Below the pieces are notes generated by a model. The model saw only the letters and a list, made by a program, of their open reading frames with translations. It was not told the origin of the DNA and made no database searches. Both the position numbers and the translations under genes were made by a program. Below are positions 1 through 13,900 of a stretch of 64,000 bases of DNA, one piece after another. Each line of letters begins with the position of its first letter. Positions within the stretch are counted from its first letter, which is position 1. Source of the DNA: Lepidodermella squamata (lineage: Eukaryota; Gastrotricha); the NCBI GenBank assembly GCA_047495785.1, contig JBLDXI010000001.1, positions 4,464,001 to 4,528,000 on the forward strand, read 5' to 3'.

Positions 1-1
1 T

Positions 2-1439
2 AACTACAATCCACAACTTTTCAAGGGGATAATGGACAACGCGCTTTACTCTATGCCTATGGTAAAAGGGCAACTTGGTTGGTATCAATTCAGCCCGGAA
101 ACACGTCGCGGCACTCTAAGCTACGCACCGATCGTTTGCAAGCAGCTTCAAAAGGCGGAAAGTAGCGAAACTTACGAGCTGAAAACCGTGGCAATTTTCG
201 ATGCATATCGAAATAAGCCGCCGATAATTCATACTGAAAATGCACGATGGTACACTAAAACTGGCAAACCCTTCGCTGATTCATTTTCCTACGCGAACTT
301 AGTTACACCACTCGTCTCGCCATCTATCTATGCCGGTCTTGCAGGTATATTTGATTTCACATATGCATAGCTTCAATTTTTGCGTTCTTTTTAGTGGTTT
401 GCTCCCTTGGAATAGTGGTTACTCTGGTGCTTATGCTTCCGCCCAGGCCACTCCTATCGCTATTGATGCCTAAAGATGCTGACCCAAGTGTGAATCCGTA
501 TGAAATGATCGCCCAAAACCGCTCTCCCCTGATCGGAACCTTCTTTCTTTTCATTCAAAGCTTTGTTTTACCCATGTCGAATAGTTTTCAGCCCCTTGAA
601 ACATGTCAAGCTTTTGGCACTCTTGTATTCGCCGGCCTTTGTTCCCTTATGGCCGGCAATTACGTTAAACTTCGCTCAACACTGTTAAATGCTCGAGGTA
701 GCAGGCTGAAACTAGTCCGAGAACACCAATATAAGCCGATTGTCGGGGTTTTCATATGGATAGCCGCAAATGCTCCCCTTCTCGGTGGCCTCCTGCCTAT
801 GGTGGATTTTGCTGAAATTGTAACAGGGCAGCACGCTTCAGATTTCGACCCTGATCTCATTTATCTGGAGACCAAATTTTATTGCCGACTGAACCTATCT
901 GATTCATCGGCGATCCTCTCATTTTTTGAGCTTTGTCTGCTGCAAGCTTTGGCTGGAATCCTAACTGTAAGGCTGGTTCAAGAAGTTTTTCGGGTAAGTT
1001 TGACGTTTGATGTTTCTTTTATAGCATGACCTATCCCTCTTTTAATATTTCTGCATTCTGCCGAAAGGCTGTGAAAAAGTTAGAGCGAACTCAGCGTTAC
1101 TCAATGACTGGCACAGTGATATATTGCGAAATCACAGCCCTTCTAGCTGGGTCTATGCTTGTCGCTGTTGTTCAGAATACCAACGCCCATCATATGATGC
1201 TAACGGTGTCTGGTGTTTGCTTAGCCGTCGGATGGATATCTATTGCTGTCACTGTTTTCGAGTTTCGAGTTCGAACGGCGAAGGATGCTGCTGAATTTAA
1301 ATCTCAGATGTGTAAGGACCGCCAGTCGATGACACTGCGACCGCTTGCTGGCCAGGATTCGACTGTTACCGGAACAGTCGACGGGCATCACATGACAAAT
1401 GTCACTTTGAGAATCGTTTCTTCTGCAGCTACTGAATGA
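2..1439 (+). CDS. GABA-B-like class C receptor, copy A (5' end outside window)
   Basis: Partial G-protein-coupled receptor whose product should sit in the plasma membrane. Exons are 2-344, 395-993 and 1068-1439. The frame is open from the window edge and aligns with the distal part of the ligand-binding domain of copies B-D (motif NALYSMPMVKG). The second exon opens in TM1 (VVCSLGIVVTLVLML) and carries TM2-TM5. The last exon carries TM6-TM7 and a cytoplasmic tail of about 57 residues. The TM3 cysteine (ETCQAFG) and the extracellular-loop cysteine (FYCRLNL) that form the usual class C disulfide are present. Introns are 50 and 74 bases, in phases 1 and 0, as in the other copies. Assignment to the GABA-B type rests on the direct join of a periplasmic-binding-protein-like domain to the 7TM region without a cysteine-rich domain. 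The ligand is unknown. Confidence 0.85.
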
Positions 1440-4400
1440 AGCTGAACAGCTATTAAATTCTTAGGAAAAATGAGGATTTTGCATGTTGTGTTTGGTATTT
1501 CGATTCTTATCATCAATCATCAATGGAAAAGATCTTTATCTATTTATTCACGCTGTCGGTCTGTTTGAAATATCGGTCATTGGAGTCCATAAAGTTAATG
1601 AATGTTTCGTCATTTCAATCTTGAAGTAAATCAATGTGCAGTAATTTAGAATATAAAGCATCAACAACTAAGTAACCTGAGTAATTGTGACTTTTTCCTC
1701 AGAATTGTTCTTTCGTTTCTTGGAAATGGATATGCAGAAAACGAAACGCAGAATTCAAATCATTTGGACAACAAATTAAGTAGTAAGCCTGTTTGGCTTG
1801 TCCGAAGATACCTACCTCTGGTGGTATCCGAATTGCAAAGTTTGCAAGTATCCAAATACAAAAATGCAAAGTTGACGACTCTAGCCCGAGGCTCTGCGTG
1901 AATATTGTGACTATCGATATATACCTCCGGTAAATATACCACGCCAGGTAACGAGAACGAGTCCTTTGACTACCGTTGCTATGATATGGCGTGGGTTCTA
2001 GTTTTTGAATTTTGTAGCCTCGCTGTTGCGTCTGAGCAAAAAGTCACAAGAACTAAAGTTTCTTAGTTGTTGATGCTCTATTCGAAAACTAATAATTTGG
2101 GTGGTTTTGAAACAATGGGTTTGGCCGTCGGTCGAATTGACATGTTTCTACTTTTTCGAATTCAAATTCTTCCCACCCTATATATAAGTCTAAATAGTCT
2201 AAATGACTATTAACGGTTATGTATTTCAGATGCCAAAGTGCTTCCGATTATCCTAATGATCTCTCAAGCAAACATAATTTAGATTTTTCGTCGATGAATG
2301 AGACTATGAATTGGTAGATTCATAAGGTCGCGATATACTTAGAGCATCATCGCCTATTTTTTGTGTCTCATTCTTTGAAGGCATCACCTAGAATAATGAA
2401 TCCTGTCAATGCCTTCTAAGAGGCTAATCCTATTAACAAAAGGCGTACGTATTTTCACTCTTGACACAGCCCACCGCAATAAAAAAATGGTACCTGCGCA
2501 CAAAAAACCCGCGCGTTAGTCACCCTGCGTGAAAAAAAGCAAAGAGGATGTCATAATATACACTATATTATAATGAATAAGTGTAGAGTGCGTATCACAC
2601 GGTTCTGATGACGACGATAATGGTAGCCGGTATAGTAATAATAATAAAATTATTTCCATCAACTTTTTTTTCAAAGGTTGAACAAACACGGCAGTTGTCC
2701 AGCTGATGATGATGATGATGTGCAGGGTGACACAAAAGCAAATATAGGCAATATAAGGCACCGCCTTGAAGAATGCCTTCCTCTCAACTAACTACCTACC
2801 TTTTCAAGGCAATAAGGGCGATGAGCAATAGACAAACACTTGCGATAGTAACGTGCCGCTCAAGTGGCGCACGCGCGCGCAAATTTTTTTTGGCGCACAC
2901 GCACTAAAACGCGCTCATTATCATCATCGTATGACTCGCATGCAATCTATGCATAGGACAAAAGTCAAGACTATTGTTTTTAAAATAGACAAGAGCCGCG
3001 GCTACATCAAGAGCCGGAAAAATTGTACTAAATAGTATTATACACTTAACGAATAATAGTTAATAGAACTACTAATAATAATAATAAATATTTTTTTATT
3101 TCCTATAATAATAAAAGCCGCGCGCTGTAAGTATATTTCTAATGAGGCATGACCGATGTTCCGTCCGGTCGCATCATTATTTGGGCTGGTGGTGGTGTAT
3201 AATCAGTTGCTGCGCTATATTATACACTGAAATGCCTTATTAGTGTCAGTCACAGGATGTGAAGAAGCTTGCCTCCCCGCGGCTGATGTATAGAAACGAT
3301 ACCTACACAGATGAACCTGGTCGCTAATGCTCTTGTTACCTTCGCACGCGTCTTCACGCTTGTCACACACAGCGTGGCGCGGCGCGGCTCGGCTCTTTCT
3401 GCCGCTACCAGGGTGCGTACAAGATTTTTAGTATGATTATACTAACATTATAATAATAATATTCAGCCTGCATATATCACGCGTATCCACAAGTGCGACA
3501 TGTGACCAAACAAATTACACGGCTGGCACCGAATATTATAGGAACCGGTGGCAATTTTTTTCTAAAAAAATCTACCCATATATTAAGAAATTCCGAAAAA
3601 TGTAAAATCCCCGTGTCCTTTCCCAGGCTATAATTATAATAATTTTATTTTTTAGTGAATTGAATTGAATTATTATTTTTATTATTTTTTCGAGCTGTGT
3701 CAATTTTTAATGCTGTATTATTATTTATTTGGTACCGATTTTTTGTTTGTTAAATTATTTTAAAATTTTGAACACCCTAAGCTTCTGATGAGCCTTTCGA
3801 ATGAATAACAGCTCACTTTGTTTTCGAGTCTCGGGACATTAACACAGGCTTAATGATTATTTATAGGTAGAATATAGCCTTAATCATAATTAAATCCTGA
3901 TAATTGGTCAAATTATCCCGTTTTATTGAAATCCCCAATTTTTTCGAACACCCTTTAAAATCAATGTTTCTGAACTAGACTGCTGCGCACGCGATTTGAA
4001 TTTTTTTACAACGCGTGCAATTTTTTTCGAATTTTTTTAAATTTTACTACAACTACTATTCAATGTACACTAGTTCAAGCCAATCTATTGACTCGGATGG
4101 GAATTGCTTCGGTGTATTCTCAGGCACGCATAATTTTTATTGTTTTATTGCCATTTTTTTCCCACAGATGACTTTTAGATCGCAATTTATTCCGGTCAAA
4201 TTTCGATGACTCGGCCTTTATTTAATTAGACCGGCAATTTCGCAAAAGAGCCGCCACTTATTTTGTTTACAAACCCGGCTTTATTATTTGTATCTCGGCG
4301 TGTTATTATTTATGTTTATAGTCTGTTTTAGCAGTATCACATTATTTATCGTGGCGCCGATTTATCGCCTTGTCACGCTCGATTGATTTTCGCTCGGCTT

Positions 4401-4472
4401 CATCATCTACAAGCCGCGATTTATTTATCGAAAAAATTCTGCCTTTTTTCGAGAACAATCTTTAGCTGAACC
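1440..4472. other. Intergenic region between receptor A and SLC4
   Basis: No credible gene was seen. The first third holds an inverted-repeat element (about 1655-2160). From about 2460 to 3250 the DNA alternates AT-rich runs (several variants of TATTATACACT, ATAATAATAAT runs) with CpG-rich patches such as the alternating CG/CA stretch near 2870-2905 and the GC-rich stretch near 3365-3405. From 3600 on it is mostly T-rich low-complexity sequence leading to the SLC4 start. The CpG-rich patches could belong to the SLC4 promoter, but no TATA box or initiator can be assigned. Confidence 0.5.
1655..2160. mobile_element. Inverted-repeat element, relative of the one at 36976-37585
   Basis: AGCATCAACAACTAAG near 1658 is repeated as its exact complement near 2063. 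The inverted similarity continues inward for about 40 bases, ending at GTGACTTTTT / AAAAAGTCAC. The right part (about 2014-2160) is similar to 37450-37580. Shared blocks are TTGCGTC, AAAAGTCACAAGA, GCTCTAT and GTCGAATTGA in the same order and spacing. It reads as a decayed non-autonomous DNA element; the exact ends are uncertain. Confidence 0.5.
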
Positions 4473-7400
4473 ATGGAACAGCCAAGTGACGCTGTCGATG
4501 ACGTGGCGGCGCTGCACCATGACGTCAGCCACCACCGGGCTGACTCGGTCCTTACCGGGCCCGACAGCCAGTTCGACGTGACGTCGACGGGCAGTGTGGC
4601 GCCGGTTTTCGTGCAAGGCGATGACGGCTCGATGATTTACCGATCGTTCCGAGTTCGCGAGGCTAAAGTGTGCGAAACAGGTAATAAACAAATTCAGATT
4701 TTATTCCAAATAGGTCACACTTTTATCACTGAGAAAAATGCTGTTGTTAATTTGTTAATTAATATTTGTTAAACCATTTTTTCCTAGACTCGACAACAGG
4801 ACCGACTGATTTGAACTTGAAAGGTGCACAAAACCTCCTAACGTGTGATTTTTGCTTGAAACCTTTGAATTTGTGCGGTGATAATGTCCCACATATTGTC
4901 CCGTTTACCAATTAACTATTCAAGCAATTTATTAACTTCAGCCGAAATTGCTAATTGTCATTATATTATTCATAGTAGTTGATAGGGCTTACCGAAAGCT
5001 AGAGAACAAAGGACCTTTCTACCTATATAAGGTTAATCCAGTTCCAAGAAATCTTTAAATTAGCCTTCTCTGAATATTCGCGATGTAAAAGCTCTTTTAC
5101 CGTTTTTTTCCTATAGCTAAAATTCGAAATTTGATTTTTGAGGAGTTTTTATGCTTTCGAATCGACGTGACCCTTCAACTCTTCAACTATTTTAGAACGG
5201 GTGGAAAAATTACGGTGAACCTTTTTAACTCGAAAAATCACTGATGTATAACCCCCGAGCAGCCCATTGATAACTCGAAGAGATTTTTCTAGCAAGGATG
5301 GGAAGTTGGCGTAAATTTGAAACTTCGAAACTTCGAAAGCTCTTGCACCAGATTGCCAATTCAGAAATCGAAGTTCCCTCTATATTTCCCTAAATCAAGG
5401 CTAGAACCTCAACATTATTTGACTATGCTAATAACAAGTACTCGAAAAGTCGAGATATTTACTTCTGAAAAATTCAAAATAATATCATGAAAGCTTTGGA
5501 AATAAGACTTTTCCTAAAACTGAGAGATAATTCGCCTATCGACAATTTCAATTTAAAATTTAAAAAAATTCGTTCTACTTGGACTATAAAAGCTTCTAAG
5601 TTAACATTTGTCCCCATCTAAATTTTCCAGAAATTCGGTTTTTTAATTGCGAATTAGGACAATTAAGATAATTCGCATGGAAATGGCCTTACTTTGAATT
5701 GTCTTATTCTCTAAATTTTAGGAAAAATCCCCTTTGCTTTTGACGCCTCAATCCTTTTATTTCAAGAAAGTCTTTTCATAGTTCTGGTTTTTTCTTTCCG
5801 TTGTTTGCTTCTAATTTTCATATTTTATCCAAAAATATCACCTTTTCAATTTCTTTCCAATTTTTAGTATCACTGCCATTGGGTGGCAATGCATTGGTGA
5901 GCCCGCGCGGGAGTCACCGAAGCGCGGCCGGCTACTCGCCCGACGCCCCACTCGACGACTCGTCGAAACAGGCGCAACAGGCGCCGAGCTCATCGATGCC
6001 GTACGTATTCTGCGAAATGCAAGAGCTCACGTACAACAACTCGCGCCAGAACTTCGAGTGGCGCGAAACCACGCGGTGGATGTTCTTCGAAGAGTGCGTC
6101 GAAAAGCCGGGCGACAGGTGGTCGAAGCCGCACGTGCCCAGCCTACCCGCAGCGTCGGTTTTCGACTTCCGCAACTGCCTCATCGGCGGCACGATTGTCC
6201 TCAATTTGGACGCGTCGTCGTTCGAAGAACTCGCCGATATGGTCGGCGACATTCTGGTCGCGACAAACCAGCTGTCGCAGGGCGCGAAGCCGGAGTTTTT
6301 GTCCATCATGCACCTGCGGCATTTGCATCACTTCGAGTATAGGCAGTCGGCTCTCGGGGCGTTGAAGCGGCTGGGCAAAAGCACGAGGAGCAACTTGGCC
6401 CAACGGCGGCACCAGGCGTCGAAGGAGTTTGACACCATGAGCCCGCCTGGGCACAATGTTGATGTCCACGACGATGAGGCGGATTTGGATGATGGCGAGG
6501 GCCATACTGTCAATGGGCTGTCGAATCCTGATCGCGTTCATAAAGTTGGTCAAGTCCGGTTTCCATTTTTCGATATTTAATTTTCGGCTTAAAATCGGCC
6601 ATTTTAGCGCTCGAAGAAAATTGGAAAGAATCTTGAGAAAATGTGAAAATTACTCTATTTCCAATTAAATATTAAATAGGAATTAGGAATAGGAACCCAC
6701 TTGGGAAATAAGCCTTTGAAGTTATGGTTTCCAGTATTTTTCTAAAATTTCAATATATTAAATTGAATTTACTTAGGAGTTCATCCTAGGCTTTGAACTA
6801 GGAAAGGTTCATGGGAAGCTGCCGAATTAATTTAGGTCAATTGCTGGCTGATCACTGACCCTGAATTCCAAAACCTAATCAATTATATAAAAAATAAGGA
6901 ATCTTTTACGCTATTAATTTTTTGTAGAAAAGAGGCACACAAGTATCGGGAGGATCACCTCAATTTCTCGTAGAAACTAAACTATTCAACGGAATCCAAG
7001 TCCCAAGGTCTAATAACTGAACAAAGGCTCTTAGTGACCTGGTAAAGAGTAAAGATATAATAAAAGAGACATAATTGATATTTTGAGTTTGGTACCAAGC
7101 TCTGAGTTCTAAGTTTCATGATTTGGTTCCGCATCCGGAAGGTAACTGATCAATCAATTTTTTTCTCTTTGCTCAACGAAATCATTTTTATTTAAATGTT
7201 CAAATTTAATTTGATATAGGTCAACCCGCACTACCGCCGTTACGTCCCGGCTAACGCTCAAGCCGCTAGCATCTTGGTCGGCGAAGTTGCGGCCCTGCGC
7301 TCCCAACTAACCGTCTTCGTTCGCCTCGCCCGTCCACTCTACGTCGGCGATCTGACCGAAGTCGACGCGCCGCTCAAGTTCTTATGCATCCTGCTCGGCC

Positions 7401-10400
7401 CACCGGTCCACTCCCGACCCAACTCAGCTGAAACCTACTCACTCACAACTCTGGGCCGCGTTTTTGGCGCCTTGCTGTCAAACCCAGCTTTCAGCCGAGT
7501 TGCTCTACGCGCCGAGAATCGCGACGGATTGATGGCAGCTTTCGACGCTGTAGTTGACAGATCAACCTTACTACCCGCCGAGACCTGGGACCCTGAGGTT
7601 CGCCTAGCTCCAATCGCTTTCCCATCAGTCTCGAAGCACTCGTCTAGCGTTGCGGCGAATAGTCGCCAAACGATGAGGATCCTGCCTACAGCTGAGGCAG
7701 AGCTTGATTCCAGCCTATCAAGAACCGGAACTCCCTTCGGCGGCCTTGTCCGCGACATCCAACGCAAGCTGCCCTTCTTCACCGTAGACTTCACGGACTG
7801 CCTGCACCTCGAGTGTGGCCTGGCGACTGCTGTTATGCTTCTGACAACCTTGACGTGGATTCTGACCTTCGCCGCAGTTTACGACACGACAACTGGCGGT
7901 CAAATCGGCGCGGCTGAGACGCTGTTCGGCGCCTGTTTAGCTGGTTTGGTCTTCTACACAATTTCCGGACAACCGCTGACAGTCATCGGACCTCCAGCGA
8001 GTCTTTTCGTATTCGAACGGGCTGTCTACGCGTTTTGTAAGGCTTACTCCCTTGACTACACCGGGTTCCACTTTTGGGTACTCTTCTGGACACTGGTCGT
8101 GCTGTTCGTGGTCATTATGTTCGATCTATCGGCCATTGTGTGCTACTTGACTAGGTTCAGCCAGGAGGTATTCTCGGCGTTCGTCGCGTCTGTGCTGATT
8201 GTGGAGGCCATTGCGAGTTTGGTGCGTATTAGGGAGGAGTTTCCGCTGAATGATGACCAGTGCGTGTGTGCTCGCGATCCAGATCTCTTCACGGATGATA
8301 CAACGTGCCGTGTTCGATCGATTGCTACGTGCCATCATTTGATTGGCTGCAAGGTAACTGTATGGTTTTGACATTAATTGAAATTCAGGGTTTGACAAAG
8401 CTGAACAGAAAAATTACGAATCGGTTACCATCGGGTTTTTCGGGTTTTAACCGGGTTTCTATGAACATTTACTTCAACCTAGAGATTCTCTTGACAAGTA
8501 ATGGTTTTCATTTTCCAGTATCGATCAGGTTCCTTGGATCTTCCCAGGAAAAACCCGAAAATTCCGATTTTCGGTGTATTTGCTATCCATATAAGTTGAA
8601 ATTCTGCGGAAAGTCGATATTTTCCCACCTTTACCGGAACCATACCTTGAAAGCATTTGAAATTCACTGTTGAACGTGTTTTTTTCGTTTTTCATAGGTT
8701 GCTGGTAACTGCGCAAAGCCAAACTCGTTCGTTTTTTCATGCTTGCTGTTTGTCCTGACGTACCTGCTGATCGCCGGGTTCAAATCGTTCCGTTCAAGCT
8801 TCTTACTGCCCAACCGCGTTCGCGTCATAGCCGGCAACTTCGCCTTACCTTTTACAATCATTATCTTGACAATTCTCGCATGCTGCGTCGGCATCGATGT
8901 GCCTAAGCTTCGTTTCTCCCCTCTGAGGAGCGACGGATCTTTCGCTACCACCGATTCGGAACGGGGTCTCCTCGTCGATCCTGGAGTTGTACCGGCGTGG
9001 GGCGTCTTCACTGCAATCCTGGTCGCACTACCCTGCGCTATGCTCGTCGTTATGGACCAACATTTTGCAGCCATTGTTGTTAACCGCCGCGAGAACCGTC
9101 TAAGAGTAAGTTGAGAAAAATCTAATTACGATTTACGATTGATCGAAAATCCGATTTCTTAGCATGGATGTGGCTACCATTTGGACTTGCTTGCTGTAAC
9201 AATCACCCTGGTTATTTCAGCCGTTTTCGGCCTTCCAATCTTCGCTGGAGTGGTGATTTTGAGCTACGCCAATGTTGTCACCCTTCAACATACTCCGTCA
9301 ACCGCGAAAGAGTCCAAAATCGGCTACGCGCCTCAGTCGTTCCGAATTCGTGAACAGCGCGTCACCTCATTGATCGTTTCAGTTCTCTTAGGCTTCGCCA
9401 TCCTTCTCCGCGGCGTGTTGGGCTACATCCCGGTCGCTGTGCTCTATGGCGTCTTCTTCTACATTGGCCTTGCAATGCTGACCGGTACTCAAATGTGGCA
9501 TCGCACCAAGTTGCTTATGATCCCAATCAAATACCAACCCGACTTCAAGTTCCTCCGATACATTGAACTGATCAAAGTCCACGTCTACACTGGCTTTCAG
9601 GTCCTCCTCCTCCTTCTGTTGTGGCTTATCGTTGTCATCAAGCCTATCGCCTTCCTTTTCCCATTAGCCGTAGGTTTTTGTTTCAAATGAAATGTCACAT
9701 ACTAAATTCTGACTTTAGCTTATCATCATCGCATTCGTTCGACGTCTTCTGGCTTTCGGCTTCTCTCGCGATGAATTGCTCCGTCTGGACGCTGTTCTTT
9801 TGCCTCTGAGCGTCATCCTTCGACCAACTGATGGCGACCCAGGTGCCGATTACACGCAGTCAACCGACCATTCATTTTCCCATGGCGGTAAGAAGATCGT
9901 CGCAAGTGTTCGGGCCAGCATTGTGAAGAAGCTCGACAGTGCTCGAGAGGCGATTCGGCGCAAGATTGACGAAGTCCACATGCCGCAACTGCGAGCTCCG
10001 ACGTCGGACGACGAGACTGGCCAGCATCACGAGTCCCAGTTGTCGGATTCTGGAACTGATGGGCGATATGCTGGAACGAGCCCTGAGAAACCTGCTCGTC
10101 GATCGCGCCAAGAAGCCGTTGATATGGCTGATGAAATCGATGAGGTATGATCTTAGGTCGTAGTCCAGATTTCAATTGGGCTAGGAAAATGGAAGTTAGA
10201 AATGTAAAAGATTACTGCTAAATTGGATCAAATTAGGAAATTATGAAATTGAAATTTGAAATGACTCTGTTTTGTTTTGATATTTTCTTAGTTGCAAACT
10301 GCATCTGTTGGTGGTTCTCCCGGCGGCTCCAGCATGTACACTGAGGCCACGGCTACCCTAGGCCGGTCTCCGAAATTAGGCAAGCAATCCTCTTATAAAG

Positions 10401-10615
10401 CAACCAAAGCCTCATCTCCTACCGGATCTCCAAACATGCGTCTTCTGACGAAGGTGAAGTCGCAGGACGAAGCGGATGAAACTGCAGCCAGTGGACCGGA
10501 ACCTGGTGTCACACGAGTCGCTATCACCGTGGCCGATTCTAGCTACGATGCTGATGGTGACGAGACGTTGAGAACTGAGGCTAGCAAGAGTCGCAATGTC
10601 AATGACTCGGAATAA
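4473..10615 (+). CDS. SLC4-family bicarbonate transporter (anion exchanger / Na-bicarbonate cotransporter)
   Basis: Membrane transporter exchanging or cotransporting bicarbonate for pH control. Exons are 4473-4680, 5868-6544, 7220-8353, 8698-9105, 9163-9669, 9719-10144 and 10292-10615, giving 1227 residues. The start ATG has a good context (accATGG). The cytoplasmic band-3 domain contains WRETTRWMFFEECVE and RWSKPHVPSL. The membrane domain begins at TGTPFGGLVRDIQRK (about residue 463) and includes TIGPPASLFVFE-type sequence typical of the family. The extracellular loop after TM5 has six to seven cysteines (CVCARDP...C...C...GCK...NC), more like the Na-coupled branch than AE1. The C-terminal tail is acidic and Ser-rich. 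All junction phases join in frame. The 1.2-kb first intron and 675-base second intron show no alternative exon I trust. Branch (AE or NBC) is not resolved. Confidence 0.96.
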
Positions 10616-10616
10616 A
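10611..10616 (+). terminator. Poly(A) signal AATAAA overlapping the SLC4 stop codon
   Basis: AATAAA spans the TAA stop (10613-10615). No other canonical hexamer follows within the next 250 bases, so the 3' UTR may be only a few tens of bases long. The function is inferred from sequence only. Confidence 0.5.
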
Positions 10617-10968
10617 GAACCTCAATTTTTAGAAACCAATTTCGAACCCAACCATGCGTGACAAACATTGAATTGAGCGCCTAACCTCTGTTGTCTTGTG
10701 TTTCGCTCATCTGCTACAAGACGCTGCTATAATAGCTTTAAACCACTCTGAGTCAAATTATAACTGGAAGAATGATGTTGGGACAATCTAACTTTTATTA
10801 TTCAGAATGTTGTGCTGTATGTATTGCAATCATCCATAATTTATTTACTTTGACGCTGTTTTCCGATGCTTCAGTGTCAAGTTTCGGTACAAAGCTACTG
10901 TGTATTTAACTACGGCGATTAAACAAAGCATGACGGTTCTTTAAGAGCTTGAGTTTCGATTCCAAGAT
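10616..10968. other. Short convergent intergenic spacer
   Basis: 353 bases between the 3' ends of SLC4 (+) and receptor B (-). There is no open frame or repeat of note. Both flanking genes have AATAAA embedded in their stop codons. Confidence 0.6.
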
Positions 10969-10973
10969 TTATT
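10968..10973 (-). terminator. Poly(A) signal AATAAA overlapping the receptor B stop codon
   Basis: On the minus strand the end of receptor B reads GAA TAA ATC, so the stop codon lies inside AATAAA. This mirrors the arrangement at the end of SLC4. Confidence 0.5.
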
Positions 10974-13900
10974 CTCCTATTACATGCAACTGAAGTTCAG
11001 ACACCCTGCGATCGCTTTCTACAACCGTGTGCTGGGCAGTGAGAAACCCAGCATTTCCCAGAGTTGTTTGATTTGATAGCAATCTCCTCTCCTTGTTCAG
11101 CTTCGTCATTGGGCCGGGCGTGAAACGGGAGCATCGAACTCGAAGCTCTACCACAGTGAGGCCGATAACTAAATAAGCGATCACAAGGCTGAAGCAAGAA
11201 ATGGCCATCATGAGGAGGTGCTCATTTGTGGCATAGACCACACTCAAAAGAAGGCACCCTGCTAGTAGGGTCGTTGATTCGAGGAACATGACGGTGCCTG
11301 TCATCGCGTAGTTGTGCGAGCGGCCATGTTTCTTAGCAGCCTGTGAAACGATCAAGGGAGTTCAGAATACACATATCTGAAAAGCAGAACTTACTCGATT
11401 GATCTTGTTCAGTTGGGCAAGAGAGCAAACAATCAAAAAGCATTGAAGTAGACCCATCTGACCGATGGATAGTATGGCTGATTCATCTGTTAGATCGATT
11501 CTGCAGTAGAGCTTAACCTGTACGTGCATTATGTCTGGATCTGCAGCTAACCGACGATGTCCGGCTTCGAACTCAGCCGAATCTATCAGTGGAATAATGC
11601 CGCCGAGAAGGGGCATATTGAGGACTAGCCAAAAGCAGCATTTCATAAGAAGATGAGTTACCATCTTTCGCCGATCATTCAACTTGCCGCTTCTTAAAAT
11701 TGCTTGCATTTTTGCGAAATTGCCTGCAAAAAGCGCCGAGAAGCCAGAGAAAGTGATAACGCCGAAAGCCTGGCAAGATGATATTAAATGGAATGCGTCA
11801 GCAGCAGGAAGCATAAATGCTTGAATCAGGAGTAAACAGATTCCCAGCAACTTAGCGCTACTCTGACCTAAGACGATGTTCGGGTCTATGTTTGAATCTG
11901 TTTCTCTCGGCAGCAATATCCTCAAGATAATATTGCATGGAAAGACCAAAACTGCAGAAAAGCACAGTCCAAGTGAAGCAAATACTGTAAATAAAGATTT
12001 ATGAAACATGAAGTAAATTAAACCTTTGTTTTCAGAAAGCTCTGCAAATGCTTCATTAAAAGTTGAAAAATGCAAACCTGTCAAAGCGGCGTATATGGCC
12101 GATGGGACAAGAGGAGTAACTATTCTAACATAATTCACTGAATCAGCGAAACGACGGCCAGATGGAGTTCTCCATTTTACTGCCCCTTGAATTTCATACA
12201 GGGTGCCTTTATTCCTGGCATTTTCGCGCCCTTTATTTTTATCGTAAACAGCGATGTCTTTCAGCGATAATTTTCTGCCTTCAGCATATTGATATTGTGA
12301 AATCGTGATCGGATTGAATCCTAACGTGTTTCGACCAGTTTCGCGGCTGAAGTGATAGATGCCACGTAAGCCTTTGACAGCAGGCAACGAATACAGGGCA
12401 TCTCGCATCAATCCAGCGTAGACTTTTGATCCAGCTTTAAATCGATCTGAAGCCACTGTCCAATCGGAAATTGTTTCATATCTAGTTTCGCTGATAATTT
12501 TCTCGAAGGCATCAAGCCAGTAGCCGAGAAAAAGTGTTTGATCGTAAACGTTCGTCGCCCAGATTTGAAGATACTCAAAATCAACGATTCGCTCCCTCAA
12601 AGCGGCTTCGTAGCCGTTGAAATCTAACCCCGTTGAATCAGTGTAATTTCTGTCGAAATCAGACAAATCTTTATCCCCGTGAAACAGCACGTTCATCATC
12701 ATTTCTTCCAACATTTTACACGTGCACCAGTCGCTGATTGCGTCAGGAATTTCGCAATTTTCAGGCGGCAGTTCGCTTCTAACCAATTGGGGAAGAAAAA
12801 ACGCGTAATTAGGTTCGTTAGCCCCTGCTCTATGCAAGAAGCACAGCTCCATCTCCGGCAGGTCAGTCTGAAGAAATATGATACGAACACCGCGGGAAAC
12901 TACCTCCTTTACAGCTGAGGAGATTTCATCAGGATCGCCGAACCTAACTTTGACGAGAGAAACAAGCTCGATGCTCCTTTCCTCGAGCAAATTAACGATA
13001 ACATCGTCCAACTTGTTGAAGAAATCATTCCACGTGGAAATTATTGCAACTGTCCTCCAGCTGTTACTTACACAGAATTCGGCAGCGGCCGTTAAGCCTG
13101 TAGCCGGGGGTTCTCCGAGGGGAACAACTGCTGAGTGTAGCCGCTGGGCAGCAACAACAATGTTATTGATCGCACTGGACTCAAGCTACAAGAAATTCAT
13201 GAACAGCTATAACAAATAAAAACACAAAGCTTACCGCAACGATATTTAGTGATTTGGCAGCCAACGAGAGCGTGAACTGACTGTGATCGGCACAGATAGG
13301 CATTAGGATTAAAGGTAGTCTCGCAGCATTGCCGTTGTTGTCGTGAGTTAGATTTCCGATGAGAAATTGAATGGCATCGCTATCTTCGCACTAACATTTG
13401 AAACATGAAATTGGGTCATCATAAAAAGTGGAAAGTCATGACACAAGAAAGTGAAATTAATGACTAGCATTGAAAGAAACATTCCATCCACCTCCAACGA
13501 ATGGAATTTTCGATGCTTATTGATACCCTTGCTTGTTGGCTGAATAAAAGCCGAAACATGTTGAAGCTGGCGCGTGAATCTTTCACTAATGATATCGTTT
13601 CCGTTTTAAAAGTAATTTGTATTTGACGAAATACCCAGAGTTCTAATAAGTAACTGCGCAATTTTCAACTCTAAGCTTAAGACAAGGGAGAAAAAATCTA
13701 TCGGGAATCCATCATGACCGAATAATGGGGGTTGGAATAATGGCCCCCTCTTCCCCTCTCCCCTCATCCCCCTGAAGTCGCACACTGAGTAGGGGGTATC
13801 AATAAAGATGATGACAGCGATTATAGTGTTTATAATCATTTCACTAACCCGGTCATCGACCATCTCGAATACTAGCTGATACTTTCTCATCAAATCCAAC

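Noticed and set aside
4786-4830. Possible extra SLC4 exon after exon 1 (TTTTTTCCTAG acceptor).
   Set aside because: Direct splicing of 4680 to 5868 preserves phase and gives a continuous protein. The candidate exon has no clear donor, and its reading adds sequence unlike the family.
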